Positions 33,195 to 42,027 of a stretch of 64,000 nucleotides of DNA are shown here, piece by piece (position 1 is the first letter of the stretch; each line of letters starts with the position of its first letter). The notes beneath the pieces are model-generated. The model ran no database searches. It had not been told where the DNA came from and saw nothing but the letters and a program-made list of their open reading frames with translations. The stretch comes from Nocardia nova. GTDB lineage: Bacteria > Actinomycetota > Actinomycetes > Mycobacteriales > Mycobacteriaceae. The stretch spans positions 1 to 64,000 of the forward strand of contig NZ_PSZE01000011.1 in assembly GCF_002933465.1 (NCBI RefSeq), given 5' to 3'. The position numbers and the translations under genes are program-made.

Positions 33195-33764
33195 GTGCGG
33201 GTGATGGGTGTCGACCCCGGGCTCACCCGGTGCGGTCTGAGCATCGTCGAGGGCGGTCTGGGGCGGCAGGTCACCGCGCTCGACGTCGACGTCGTGCGGA
33301 CACCGGCCGATATGAACCTCGCGCAGCGGCTGCTGGGCGTCGCCGACGCCGCCGAGCACTGGATGGACACCCACCGGCCCGAGGCGGTAGCGATCGAGCG
33401 GGTCTTCGCCCAGCACAACGTCCGCACCGCGATGGGCACCGCACAGGCCGGCGGGGTGATCGCACTGGCGGCCGCGCGGCGCGGTATACCCGTCGCGTTC
33501 CACACTCCGAGCCAGGTCAAAGCGGCGGTGACCGGCAACGGTTCCGCGGACAAGGCTCAGGTGACGGCGATGGTGACCCGCATCCTAGGCTTGCAGACGG
33601 CGCCGAAACCGGCCGATGCGGCCGACGCCCTGGCGCTGGCGATCTGCCACTGCTGGCGGGCGCCGATGCTGGAGCGGATGGCGAAGGCGGAGGCCCAGGC
33701 CGAACAGGCGCGGCGCAGATACGCCGAAAGGCTTGCCCAGCAACGAAAGGCGGTGACCAGGTGA
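33195..33764 (+). CDS. ruvC: Holliday junction resolvase RuvC
   Basis: 189-residue endonuclease that cuts Holliday junctions. It starts VRVMGVDPGLTRCG with the first catalytic aspartate, then AIERVFAQHNVRTAMGTAQA with the glutamate, and ends with DAADALALAICH with the last two aspartates. GTG 33195 follows AGGGGTG. Its GTGA overlap with ruvA and the LexA box upstream identify an SOS-regulated ruvCAB operon. Confidence 0.97.
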   Translation: MRVMGVDPGLTRCGLSIVEGGLGRQVTALDVDVVRTPADMNLAQRLLGVADAAEHWMDTHRPEAVAIERVFAQHNVRTAMGTAQAGGVIALAAARRGIPVAFHTPSQVKAAVTGNGSADKAQVTAMVTRILGLQTAPKPADAADALALAICHCWRAPMLERMAKAEAQAEQARRRYAERLAQQRKAVTR

Positions 33765-34366
33765 TCGCGTCGGTGCGCGGTGAGGTGCTCGAGATCGGGC
33801 TCGACCACGCGGTGCTGGAGGCCGCGGGCGTCGGATACCGGCTCAACGCCACTCCCTCCACGCTGGCCGGTCTCACCCGCGGTGGCGAGGCCCGCCTCTA
33901 CACCGCGATGATCGTGCGTGAGGATTCGATGACGCTGTACGGCTTCGCCGATACCGAGGCGCGCGATCTGTTCGGGCTGCTGCAAACCGTCTCCGGTGTC
34001 GGTCCCCGGCTGGCGATGGCGGTGCTGGCGGTGCTCGAGCCCGAGGCACTGCGAAAAGCGTTGGCGGAAAGCAACGTCGCCGCGCTGACCCGGGTGCCGG
34101 GGATCGGCAAGCGTGGGGCCGAGCGCATGGTGGTCGAACTGCGTGACAAGGTGAATCTCGTACCCGTGCAGTCCGCTCCGCCCGGCGCGGCGCCCGCCCC
34201 GGTCGTCACCCCGGTGCGTGATCAGGTCGTGGAGGCGTTGACCGGTCTCGGGTTCCCGGTGAAGCAGGCCGAGCCGGCCGTGGACGGCGTCCTCGCCGAA
34301 CAACCCGAGCTGGGTACCTCGCAGGCGCTGCGGGCCGCACTGGCGATCCTCGGCCGGAATCGGTGA
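33761..34366 (+). CDS. ruvA: Holliday junction branch migration subunit RuvA
   Basis: 201 residues. The N-terminal OB fold starts IASVRGEVLEIGLDHAVLEAAGVGYRL. Two helix-hairpin-helix motifs follow: LLQTVSGVGPRLAMAVL and LTRVPGIGKRGAERMVVELRDK. The C-terminal domain that contacts RuvB is ALTGLGFPVKQAEPAVDGV. RuvA tetramers hold the four-way junction while RuvB pumps DNA. Starts at GTG 33761 overlapping the ruvC stop and overlaps ruvB by four bases. Confidence 0.97.
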   Translation: MIASVRGEVLEIGLDHAVLEAAGVGYRLNATPSTLAGLTRGGEARLYTAMIVREDSMTLYGFADTEARDLFGLLQTVSGVGPRLAMAVLAVLEPEALRKALAESNVAALTRVPGIGKRGAERMVVELRDKVNLVPVQSAPPGAAPAPVVTPVRDQVVEALTGLGFPVKQAEPAVDGVLAEQPELGTSQALRAALAILGRNR

Positions 34367-35490
34367 CGCCGATGCGCGACGACGAATTCCCTTCCGGCAG
34401 TGACGGTTTCGATGCCAGCGCGGACGGCGGCGAATCCGCGGTCACCGCGAATTACCTGACCTCCGACGGCGACATCGAGGCTGGTCTGCGCCCGAAATCC
34501 CTGGACGACTTCATCGGCCAGCCCCGGGTGCGGGAACAGCTGGCCCTGGTCTTGCGCGGTGCCACCCAGCGCGGCGGTACCCCCGACCACGTCCTGCTGT
34601 CCGGCCCGCCCGGACTCGGCAAGACCAGTATGGCGATGATCATCGCCGGCGAACTCGGTACCGCACTGCGCATCACCTCCGGACCGGCCCTGGAACGCGC
34701 CGGCGACCTGGCCGCCATGCTCAGCAATCTGGTCGAGGGCGACGTGCTGTTCATCGACGAGATCCACCGCATGGCCCGCCCGGCCGAGGAGATGCTGTAT
34801 CTGGCGATGGAGGACTTCCGGGTCGACGTCGTGGTCGGCAAGGGACCGGGGGCGACCTCGATCCCGTTGGAGATCGCGCCGTTCACCCTGGTCGGCGCCA
34901 CCACGCGCTCGGGCGCGCTGACCGGCCCGCTGCGCGACCGCTTCGGCTTCACCGGGCACATGGACTTCTACGAACCCGACGAACTGCAACGCATTCTGCA
35001 GCGCTCGGCGGCGATTCTCGGCGTGCGCATCGAAGCCGACGCGGCGGCCGAGATCGCCGGCCGCTCCCGAGGTACGCCCCGCATCGCCAACCGGCTGCTG
35101 CGCCGGGTCCGCGACTATGCCGAGGTACGGGCCGACGGCCTGGTCACCCGGGACATCGCCAAGGCCGCGCTCGCAGTGTACGACGTGGATTCGCTGGGGT
35201 TGGACCGGCTCGACCGTGCCGTCCTGGGCGCGCTGGTCCGCGGCTTCGGCGGCGGCCCGGTCGGTGTGTCGACGCTGGCGGTGGCCGTGGGGGAGGAGGC
35301 CGCCACCGTCGAGGAGGTGTGCGAACCGTTCCTGGTTCGCGCCGGTATGGTTGCGCGCACCCCGCGCGGGCGGGTCGCCACCGCCGCCGCCTGGGAGCAT
35401 CTGGGCCTGGTGCCGCCGCCGGATCTGGTCTTCGGATCCATCGAGGTCCGGGGCCGCGAAGCCCAGCCCACCCTCGACCTGTTCGACTGA
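34363..35490 (+). CDS. ruvB: Holliday junction branch migration ATPase RuvB
   Basis: 375-residue AAA+ motor. Walker A is LSGPPGLGKTSMA, Walker B LFIDEIHRM, sensor 1 VGATTRSGALTGPLRDRFG and the arginine finger region follows; GTPRIANRLLRRVRDYAEV is the lid and the winged helix is at the C terminus. Compared with E. coli RuvB it has an N-terminal extension of about 20 acidic residues, normal in actinobacteria. GTG 34363 overlaps ruvA. Confidence 0.97.
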   Translation: MTPMRDDEFPSGSDGFDASADGGESAVTANYLTSDGDIEAGLRPKSLDDFIGQPRVREQLALVLRGATQRGGTPDHVLLSGPPGLGKTSMAMIIAGELGTALRITSGPALERAGDLAAMLSNLVEGDVLFIDEIHRMARPAEEMLYLAMEDFRVDVVVGKGPGATSIPLEIAPFTLVGATTRSGALTGPLRDRFGFTGHMDFYEPDELQRILQRSAAILGVRIEADAAAEIAGRSRGTPRIANRLLRRVRDYAEVRADGLVTRDIAKAALAVYDVDSLGLDRLDRAVLGALVRGFGGGPVGVSTLAVAVGEEAATVEEVCEPFLVRAGMVARTPRGRVATAAAWEHLGLVPPPDLVFGSIEVRGREAQPTLDLFD

Positions 35491-35518
35491 CCCGGGCCGC
35501 CCGAAGCGACCCGGTCGG

Positions 35519-36049
35519 TCAGCTCACCAGCGCCGCGACCGCATCCACGAAGGCATCCACCTCGCCGCAGTGATAGGTCCGGACTCCTGTGGCGGCGGTG
35601 CCGAATACGGGGCGGATCGCCGCCGCGCCCCATCCCGCCGCGGCCTGTGCCAGTAACGCTGCCACGCGCTCACGGAACGCGTCGACCTCGTCGGCGACAT
35701 ATCCGCTCCGTCCCAGCGGGGGCGCCGAAAACCGCAGCCGGGAAACAAATTCCGGCGACGGCGGCCACGCCACCTGCGGCCGGGTCGGTCCGTAGCGCGC
35801 GGATTCCAGTTCCACGCAGGCGCGGTCGAGAAATGCGTCCACCTCGTCGCGGTCGTAATCGCGGCGGCCGGGGGCGGCCAGGCCGAATTCGTGTCCGCGA
35901 ATGGCGGCCGCGCTCAGGATGGCCCGGCCCGCGAAGGCATCGGCGAGGGTGGCGCAGAACGCGTCGACCTCGGCGGGGTCATAGCCGCGGTGCCCGATCG
36001 GGGCCCGCCCGAATCGGATCCCTCGCACATACTCCGGCGTCACCCGCAC
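35519..36049 (-). CDS. Protein with four DivIVA-like motifs
   Basis: 176 residues built almost wholly of DivIVA-type lipid-binding hairpins. The core G-x-x-x-Y-x-x-x-EVDAF occurs four times, with EVDAF at residues 27, 69, 121 and 163. Repeats 1 and 3, and 2 and 4, are each exactly 94 residues apart, so a two-motif unit was duplicated. In DivIVA/Wag31 one such motif precedes a long coiled coil; here there is none. A polar or curved-membrane association is inferred. The stop overlaps no gene. It starts (GTG 36049) 16 bases after the TetR stop, so the two form an operon. Confidence 0.75.
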   Translation of the reverse strand: MRVTPEYVRGIRFGRAPIGHRGYDPAEVDAFCATLADAFAGRAILSAAAIRGHEFGLAAPGRRDYDRDEVDAFLDRACVELESARYGPTRPQVAWPPSPEFVSRLRFSAPPLGRSGYVADEVDAFRERVAALLAQAAAGWGAAAIRPVFGTAATGVRTYHCGEVDAFVDAVAALVS

Positions 36050-36065
36050 ATTGTTACAACATCGC

Positions 36066-36689
36066 TCAGTCGGCGCGTACCCCGTCGATCAACAACCGCG
36101 GAATCGCCTGGGCCAGTCCGGCGGTCGACTCCGGATCGGGATCGCGCAGGCCGTGCACGATGGCCGCGAGCAGCATGCCGGTCACCGCCTTGGCCGTATT
36201 GGCGGCGTCGAGGTCGGCCCGCAGATAGCCCAGTTCCACGCCGTGCTCGAGATATCCGGTGGTCAGCGCGTCGGCGGTGTCGAGCAGGCCGTAGAGCCGC
36301 ATCGTCAGCTCCGGATCGATGCCGGTCGCCTGGAACAGCAGCAACTGCGCGACCCGGCGGTCTTCGAGGAAGATCCGGTGCAACGCCACGCCGATCCGGT
36401 CGAGTTGACGCCGGTAATCGGCGAGCGAGGTCGCCGCGTCGGGCGCGTTCTCCGTTCCGAGTGCCTCGATGATCCGCGCGGCGAGATCGTCGATCACGTG
36501 GTCGATGATGTCGCGCTTGTTCTCGAAGTAGCGATAGAACGTCCCGTGCCCGATTCCGAGGGCCGTGGCGATATCGGCGATTCCGGTGGCGTGATAGCCC
36601 TTGTCGGCGAAGCAGGCGAAGGCGGTGTCGATGATCTGTTGCCGCAGTTCGGCCTTGCGTCGTTCCAGATGGGTGGATGGCTTCGGCAC
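36066..36689 (-). CDS. TetR-family regulator next to the monooxygenase
   Basis: 207 residues. The helix-turn-helix is IIDTAFACFADKGYHATGIADIATALGIGHGTFYRYFENKRDII. The rest is a helical ligand domain. I chose the GTG at 36689: a TATCAT -10 box (minus strand 36702-36697) ends seven bases before it, and the upstream ATG at 36731 lies inside a perfect 22-base palindrome that looks like the operator. It is divergent from the monooxygenase gene, which it probably represses. Confidence 0.85.
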   Translation of the reverse strand: MPKPSTHLERRKAELRQQIIDTAFACFADKGYHATGIADIATALGIGHGTFYRYFENKRDIIDHVIDDLAARIIEALGTENAPDAATSLADYRRQLDRIGVALHRIFLEDRRVAQLLLFQATGIDPELTMRLYGLLDTADALTTGYLEHGVELGYLRADLDAANTAKAVTGMLLAAIVHGLRDPDPESTAGLAQAIPRLLIDGVRAD

Positions 36690-36707
36690 GGACCCGATGA
36701 TACGGTG

Positions 36708-36736
36708 TTCCGCAACGGAATGATGTGTCATTCCGT
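36708..36736. promoter_or_regulatory. Operator region between TetR and monooxygenase genes
   Basis: ACGGAATGA-N4-TCATTCCGT (36715-36736) is a perfect nine-base-arm palindrome. It overlaps a second one, TTCCG-N3-CGGAA (36708-36720). Both lie in the 79-base divergent region, over the -35 zone of the TetR gene. Confidence 0.75.
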
Positions 36737-36768
36737 AGCAGATACGTCAGGTAACAGGGAGGTTCGGC

Positions 36769-38262
36769 GTGGCACCTCAGTACGACGCCGTGGTGGTCGG
36801 TGCGGGATTCGGCGGTATGGGGGCCGGAATTCAGCTGGATCGTCTGGGTCTGAAGAATTTCGTGATTCTCGAGCGGGAGGACGGCCTGGGCGGCACCTGG
36901 CACGTCAACCACTATCCGGGTCTGGCGGTCGATATCGCCTCGGTGACCTATTCCTATTCGTTCGAACCGAATCCGCATTGGTCGCGGCTGTTCGCCCCGG
37001 GCGCCGAGCTCAAGAAGTACGCCGAGCACATCGCGGACAAATACGATCTGCGGCGCCGGATGCGGTTCAACCAGGTCGTCGGCGGCGCCCGCTGGGATTG
37101 CGAGCACGCGTACTGGGTGGTGTCGCTCGAGGGTGGCCAGACGCTCACCGCCCGCTATCTGCTCACCGCGACCGGCTTCCTGTCCCAGCCCTACACCCCG
37201 CCGTTCCCGGGCATCGACAGCTTCGCCGGCAAGATCATCCACACTACCGCCTGGGAGGACGATTTCGATCTGACCGGCCGCCGTGCCGCCGTCATCGGCA
37301 CCGGTGCCACCGCCGTACAGCTCGTGCCGGAGGCCGCGAAGAAGGTCGCGGAACTGACCGTCTTCCAGCGCACGCCGATCTGGGTCGTCCCGAAGGTCGA
37401 CACCGCCATCCCGAAGCCGGTTCAACAGCTGTTCGAGAGGGCGCCGCTGACCCAGAAGGTGGCCCGGCTGGTCAACACCGGCGCACTGGAACTGCTGATG
37501 GTCTCGGGCGTGCTGCACTACAAGCAGGCCAAACTCGGCAACAAGGGCGCCGCACTGCTGGCGAAGGCACATCTGCGCGCCCAAGTGCGCGATAAGGAGA
37601 CCCGCGACAAGCTGACCCCGCACTACGACTTCGGCTGCAAGCGGCCCACCTTCTCCAACACCTACTTCAAGACCTTCAACGAACCGCACGTGCGGCTCGA
37701 GACCAATGCGATCGACCATCTCGAGGCCGACGGCATCGTGACCGTGGACGGGCACAAGACCGAGATCGACACGCTGATCCTCGCGACCGGCTTCAATCTC
37801 TGGGATGTGAACTTCCCGGCCATCGAGATCATCGGCCGCGACGGGGTGAATCTCGGAAAGTTCTGGCGCGACAACCGGTTCCAGGCCTACGAGGGCATCA
37901 CGGTGCCGAAGTTCCCGAACTTCTTCAGCCTCAACAGCCCCTACTCCTACAGCGGTCTGTCCTACTTCACCACCATCGAGGCGCAGATGAAACATATGGA
38001 CCGGCTGCTGCGCGAGGCTCGCCGCCGCGGTGAGGAGGTCTTCGAGGTGCGTGAAGAGGCCAACGCGCGCTTCCTGGACTACGTCACCGAGAAGCTCGAC
38101 TCCTCGGTGTTCTACGCCGGGAGTTGCTCGACCGCCCGCAGCTACTACTTCAACCAGCACGGCGAGGCCGCGCTGTTGCGCCCGAACAGCACGATCACCA
38201 CCCATCGCGAAGCGGTCAACTTCCCGCTCGACGACTACGTCTACGGCGCACCCGCGGCCTGA
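36769..38262 (+). CDS. Flavin-containing (Baeyer-Villiger type) monooxygenase
   Basis: 497 residues. FAD-binding GxGxxG is in VVVGAGFGGMGAG, the class B / Baeyer-Villiger fingerprint F-x-G-x3-H-x3-W reads FAGKIIHTTAWEDD, and the NADPH site is VIGTGATAVQLVPE. ATGF (LLTATGF, LILATGFNLWD) appears twice as usual. These enzymes insert oxygen next to a ketone or oxidise heteroatoms; in nocardiae they serve in ketone and sterol breakdown. GTG 36769 follows GGGAGG by six bases. The neighbouring TetR probably senses its substrate. Confidence 0.93.
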   Translation: MAPQYDAVVVGAGFGGMGAGIQLDRLGLKNFVILEREDGLGGTWHVNHYPGLAVDIASVTYSYSFEPNPHWSRLFAPGAELKKYAEHIADKYDLRRRMRFNQVVGGARWDCEHAYWVVSLEGGQTLTARYLLTATGFLSQPYTPPFPGIDSFAGKIIHTTAWEDDFDLTGRRAAVIGTGATAVQLVPEAAKKVAELTVFQRTPIWVVPKVDTAIPKPVQQLFERAPLTQKVARLVNTGALELLMVSGVLHYKQAKLGNKGAALLAKAHLRAQVRDKETRDKLTPHYDFGCKRPTFSNTYFKTFNEPHVRLETNAIDHLEADGIVTVDGHKTEIDTLILATGFNLWDVNFPAIEIIGRDGVNLGKFWRDNRFQAYEGITVPKFPNFFSLNSPYSYSGLSYFTTIEAQMKHMDRLLREARRRGEEVFEVREEANARFLDYVTEKLDSSVFYAGSCSTARSYYFNQHGEAALLRPNSTITTHREAVNFPLDDYVYGAPAA

Positions 38263-38386
38263 TGCGCCGCTGCGGCGGGGTTCGCGCCGGTGTGGCGCAC
38301 ACCGCGGGTGTGGCGATAATCCAGGTTGCTGGCAGACTGTGTGGGTACAGCCCACCCAACCCACCAAACTAGGACCGACTACGACG

Positions 38387-38857
38387 ATGGCGAACCTGCT
38401 GTTTCCGCTGCTACTGGTAGTTCTGCTCGTGCCGATGTTTCTCGGTGTCCGCCGCCAGAAGCGCGAAGCGCAGAAGGTCGCCGATATGCAGGAGAGCGTG
38501 AAGGTCGGTGACCAGGTCACCACCACCTCCGGCCTCTACGGCACCGTGGTCGACCTCGACGAGGAGACCGTCGACCTGGAGATAGCCGAGGATGTGGTGA
38601 CCACCTGGCTGCGCGCCGCCATTCGCGATGTGCGCCCCGGTGGGGACGCCGCCGCCTCCGCCGAGGTGGATTCCGGCGCGGACGAGTCCGACGACGAGGC
38701 GATCGCCGCTCCCGCGGCGGATGCCGCCGGTGCCAACAGGACGAACGGGGCCAACGGATCGGGTTCCGTGAACGGCTCGGCGACCAACGGTTCGGCCTCG
38801 GCCTCCGGTGTGGAGGAATCCGTCGAGGACACCGCAGCCCGGCTGCGCAAAGACTGA
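38387..38857 (+). CDS. yajC: Preprotein translocase accessory subunit YajC
   Basis: 156 residues. One N-terminal membrane helix (FPLLLVVLLVPMFLG) is followed by the conserved RRQKREAQKVADMQESVKVGDQVTTTSGLYGTV, the YajC core. The last 65 residues are a low-complexity Ala/Asp/Gly/Asn-rich tail not needed for the family fold. It sits just upstream of secD and secF as in most bacteria and joins the SecDF complex in the membrane. Confidence 0.94.
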   Translation: MANLLFPLLLVVLLVPMFLGVRRQKREAQKVADMQESVKVGDQVTTTSGLYGTVVDLDEETVDLEIAEDVVTTWLRAAIRDVRPGGDAAASAEVDSGADESDDEAIAAPAADAAGANRTNGANGSGSVNGSATNGSASASGVEESVEDTAARLRKD

Positions 38858-38995
38858 CCCGCTTCCGCCGTCGCAGCGCTTCGCCGCCGCGACGGCGGTG
38901 CGGCGTGTCCGTGGGCCGGCGTTCGCCGGTGCTTCGTGCTCGCAGGTCATGCCGCAATTCCGGCCGCCACCCTCACCGCCTAGGAGATATGTACA

Positions 38996-40828
38996 GTGCC
39001 ACCTTCCAAGGGAACGGGGCATCCGCTGCGGCTGCTCGGCGTCTACGCCGTGCTGCTCGCGGTGATCTACGCGTTGGTGTTCTTCACCGGTGACAAGTCG
39101 CCGGAACCCAAACTGGGAATCGACCTGCAGGGTGGAACCCAGGTCACGCTGACCCCGCGCACGCCCGACGGCGGTAAGCCGAGTAAGGACAGCCTCAAGC
39201 AGGCCCAGCAGATCATCGAATCCCGGGTCAACGGTCTCGGTGTGGCCGGTTCCGAGGTGGTGATCGACGGCAACAACCTGGTCATCACCGTGCCCGGCAA
39301 CGACGGGCAGCAGGCGAAGTCGCTGGCCACCACGGCCAAGCTCTACATCCGCCCGGTGGTCGGCCAGCCGTTGCCGGTGGGGCCGGACGGCAAGGTCCAG
39401 ACCGGTGGCGAGCCCGCTCCCGGCGCGGAGCAGCCCGGCACCCCGCCGGCGAACACCCCGGCTCCGGGTGCGGGTCAGCAGGCACCCGCACCGGGTGCGT
39501 CGCCCGGTACCGAGTCGAAGCCGTCGAACGAATCCGGCACCGCCTCGGGTACGGCCTCCTCGGGTGAGACGTCCGGCACCGGCGAATCCTCGGGCACGAC
39601 CGCACAGAACCGGGTCTTTCCGGCTCCGGCGCAGGCTCCGACAACGCCCGCCCCGACTCCGACTCCGACTCCGGCGCCGTCTCCGGAGCCCGGTGCGCCG
39701 AATCCGGCGCTGACGCCGCAGCAACAGGCCAAGCAGGAGATCGACGCGGCGCGCGCGCTGCGTCAGAGCACCGACCCGCAGGTCCAGCAGCTGGCGGCCC
39801 AGCAACTGGACTGCCGCAAGCCCGACCCGTTGGCCGGTAACGACGATCCGAAGCTGCCGCTGGTGACCTGCTCGTCGGACGGCAACGAGGTGTACCTGCT
39901 GGCGCCGATGCGCATCGACGGCCAGGACATCAAGGATGCGAGTTCGTCGCTGAACCAGCAGTCGCAGTGGGCGGTCGATCTGACGTTCAAGAATGCCGAC
40001 GCCTGGGCCGATCTCACCAAGGAATACCTGCAGAAGCAGGTGGCCTTCACCCTCGACTCGAAGGTGATCAGCGCGCCCGTCGTGCAGCAGGGACCGCAGC
40101 TCGGCGGTACCACCCAGATCACCGGCCAGTTCAACGCCTCCACCGCCAAGGAACTCGCCAACTCGCTGAAGTACGGCTCGCTGCCGCTGTCGTTCGAGGT
40201 GTCGGAAGCCTCCACCGTGTCGGCGACGCTCGGCCTCGCCTCGCTGCATGCCGGTTTGATCGCCGGTGCGATCGGTTTGGTCGCGGTGCTGCTGTACTGC
40301 CTGCTCTACTACCGGATGCTCGGCTTCCTGGCGGGATTCTCGCTGGTGGCCTCGGGTGTGGCGGTGTACGGCATCATCGTGCTGCTCGGCAGGTGGATCA
40401 ATTTCACTCTCGACCTGGCCGGTATCGCCGGTCTGATCATCGGTATAGGTATGACCGCGGACTCGTTCGTCGTGTTCTTCGAACGCATCAAGGACGAGAT
40501 GCGCGAGGGCCGCAGCTTCCGCTCGGCCGTGCCGCGCGGCTGGGCTCGCGCGCAGCGCACCAACCTCTCCGGTAAGACCGTCAGCCTCATCGCCTCGGTG
40601 GTGCTTTACATCCTGGCGGCCGGGCAGGTGAAGGGCTTCGCGTTCACCCTCGGCCTCACCACCGTGCTCGACGTGGTGGTGCTGTACCTGGTGACCTCGC
40701 CGCTGATGATGCTGGCCTCGCGCTCGCCGTTCTGGGCGAAGCCGTCGGTCAACGGTCTGGGTGCGGTGCAGCAGCTCGCGCGCGAACGCAAGGCGGCCGG
40801 CACGCTCGTAGGGACGGGGGCACGATGA
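38996..40828 (+). CDS. secD: Protein translocase subunit SecD
   Basis: 610 residues. Membrane helix 1 (LLGVYAVLLAVIYALVFF) and the first periplasmic stretch LGIDLQGGTQVTL are followed by the P1 domain, then five helices with LIIGIGMTADSFVVFFERIKDEMREG. SecDF uses the proton gradient to pull secreted proteins out of SecYEG. An insert of roughly 110 Pro/Thr/Gly/Ser-rich residues (about 135-245) splits the periplasmic domain, longer than in E. coli. GTG 38996 follows AGGAG by nine bases. ATGA overlap with secF. Confidence 0.95.
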   Translation: MPPSKGTGHPLRLLGVYAVLLAVIYALVFFTGDKSPEPKLGIDLQGGTQVTLTPRTPDGGKPSKDSLKQAQQIIESRVNGLGVAGSEVVIDGNNLVITVPGNDGQQAKSLATTAKLYIRPVVGQPLPVGPDGKVQTGGEPAPGAEQPGTPPANTPAPGAGQQAPAPGASPGTESKPSNESGTASGTASSGETSGTGESSGTTAQNRVFPAPAQAPTTPAPTPTPTPAPSPEPGAPNPALTPQQQAKQEIDAARALRQSTDPQVQQLAAQQLDCRKPDPLAGNDDPKLPLVTCSSDGNEVYLLAPMRIDGQDIKDASSSLNQQSQWAVDLTFKNADAWADLTKEYLQKQVAFTLDSKVISAPVVQQGPQLGGTTQITGQFNASTAKELANSLKYGSLPLSFEVSEASTVSATLGLASLHAGLIAGAIGLVAVLLYCLLYYRMLGFLAGFSLVASGVAVYGIIVLLGRWINFTLDLAGIAGLIIGIGMTADSFVVFFERIKDEMREGRSFRSAVPRGWARAQRTNLSGKTVSLIASVVLYILAAGQVKGFAFTLGLTTVLDVVVLYLVTSPLMMLASRSPFWAKPSVNGLGAVQQLARERKAAGTLVGTGAR

Positions 40829-42027
40829 GCGACAATCGCAGTCAGGTGTTGGAGGAACCATTCGTGGACGAGTCGCTGCCCGCCGCGGACGCACCGAAGC
40901 ACGGATTCTTCGAACGCCTCTACACCGGCACCGGCGGCTTCCGGATCGTCGGCCGGCGCAAGCTGTACTACGGCATCGCCGCGGTGCTGGTCCTGATCGC
41001 GGTGCTGAGCATCGCGGTGCGCGGCTTCACCCTCGGCATCGATTTCGCCGGTGGTACGAAGATCCAGATCCCGGCGACCAGCGGCATGACCACGACGTCG
41101 GTCTCGGACACCTACTCCCAAGCCCTGGGACACAGCCCGGTCACCGTGCAGAAGGTCGGTTCCGGTTCTTCGGCTTCCTTCGAGATTCGTTCCGAGACAC
41201 TGGATTCCGCGCAGCAGGACAAGATCGCGGATGCGCTGTTCACGAAGTACCACCCGAAGGATTCCAGCGGTACGGCCAGCCGCAGCGTCATCAGCGTCAC
41301 CGAGATCAGCGAGACCTGGGGTGGGCAGATCACCCGCAAGGCGATCATCGCGCTGGTGGTGTTCGTCCTGTTGACGATGGTCTACATCGCCATTCGATTC
41401 GAACGCGATATGTCGATCGCCGCGATCGCCTCGCTGTTCTTCAACCTGATCGTCACCGCCGGCATCTATTCGATCGTCGGCTTCGAGGTGACGCCGGCCG
41501 CGGTGATCGGTCTGCTGACCATCCTGGGCTACGTGCTCTACGACAACGTCGTGGTGTTCGACAAGGTGGAGGAGAACACCCGCGGGGTTCTGCATCTGAC
41601 CCGGCGCACTTACGGTGAGCAGGCAAATCTCGCCGCCAACCAGACGCTGATGCGCTCGATCAACACCACGGTGATCGGCATCCTGCCGATCGTCGGCATG
41701 CTGGTGATCGCGGTCTGGCTGCTCGGTGTGGGCACGCTGAAGGACCTCGCGCTGGTGCAGCTGGTCGGCATGATCGTCGGCGCCTACTCGTCGATCTTCT
41801 TCGCCGTGCCGCTGCTGGTGTCGATCAAGGAGCGCTTCGGACCGGTGGCCGCGCACACCCGCAAGGTGCTCGCCAAGCGTGCCGCCGGCGATACCGGCCG
41901 CACGAGTGAGACGCTGGGCCGTCGCGCCTCCGGCGCCCCGGTGGCCACCCGCACCCGCGACAGCGGTTCCGCCGCACCGAGACCCGGTGCCCGGCCCACC
42001 GGGAAGCGGCACAAGAGAACCCACTGA
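40825..42027 (+). CDS. secF: Protein translocase subunit SecF
   Basis: 400 residues. After an N-terminal cytoplasmic segment, helix 1 (YYGIAAVLVLIAVLSIAV) leads to FTLGIDFAGGTKIQI. The second half has the SecF block GYVLYDNVVVFDKVEENTR and RSINTTVIGILPIVGMLVI. It forms the pseudo-symmetric partner of SecD. The C-terminal 50 residues are Arg/Ala-rich and cytoplasmic. It overlaps secD by ATGA and the next lipoprotein gene by TGATG, so all are translated in one run. Confidence 0.95.
   Translation: MSDNRSQVLEEPFVDESLPAADAPKHGFFERLYTGTGGFRIVGRRKLYYGIAAVLVLIAVLSIAVRGFTLGIDFAGGTKIQIPATSGMTTTSVSDTYSQALGHSPVTVQKVGSGSSASFEIRSETLDSAQQDKIADALFTKYHPKDSSGTASRSVISVTEISETWGGQITRKAIIALVVFVLLTMVYIAIRFERDMSIAAIASLFFNLIVTAGIYSIVGFEVTPAAVIGLLTILGYVLYDNVVVFDKVEENTRGVLHLTRRTYGEQANLAANQTLMRSINTTVIGILPIVGMLVIAVWLLGVGTLKDLALVQLVGMIVGAYSSIFFAVPLLVSIKERFGPVAAHTRKVLAKRAAGDTGRTSETLGRRASGAPVATRTRDSGSAAPRPGARPTGKRHKRTH

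Noticed and set aside
30777..33503. A 908-codon minus-strand frame across the esterase, macro-domain and ruvC starts
   Set aside because: Arg/Gly/Pro-rich shadow of recognisable genes on both strands.
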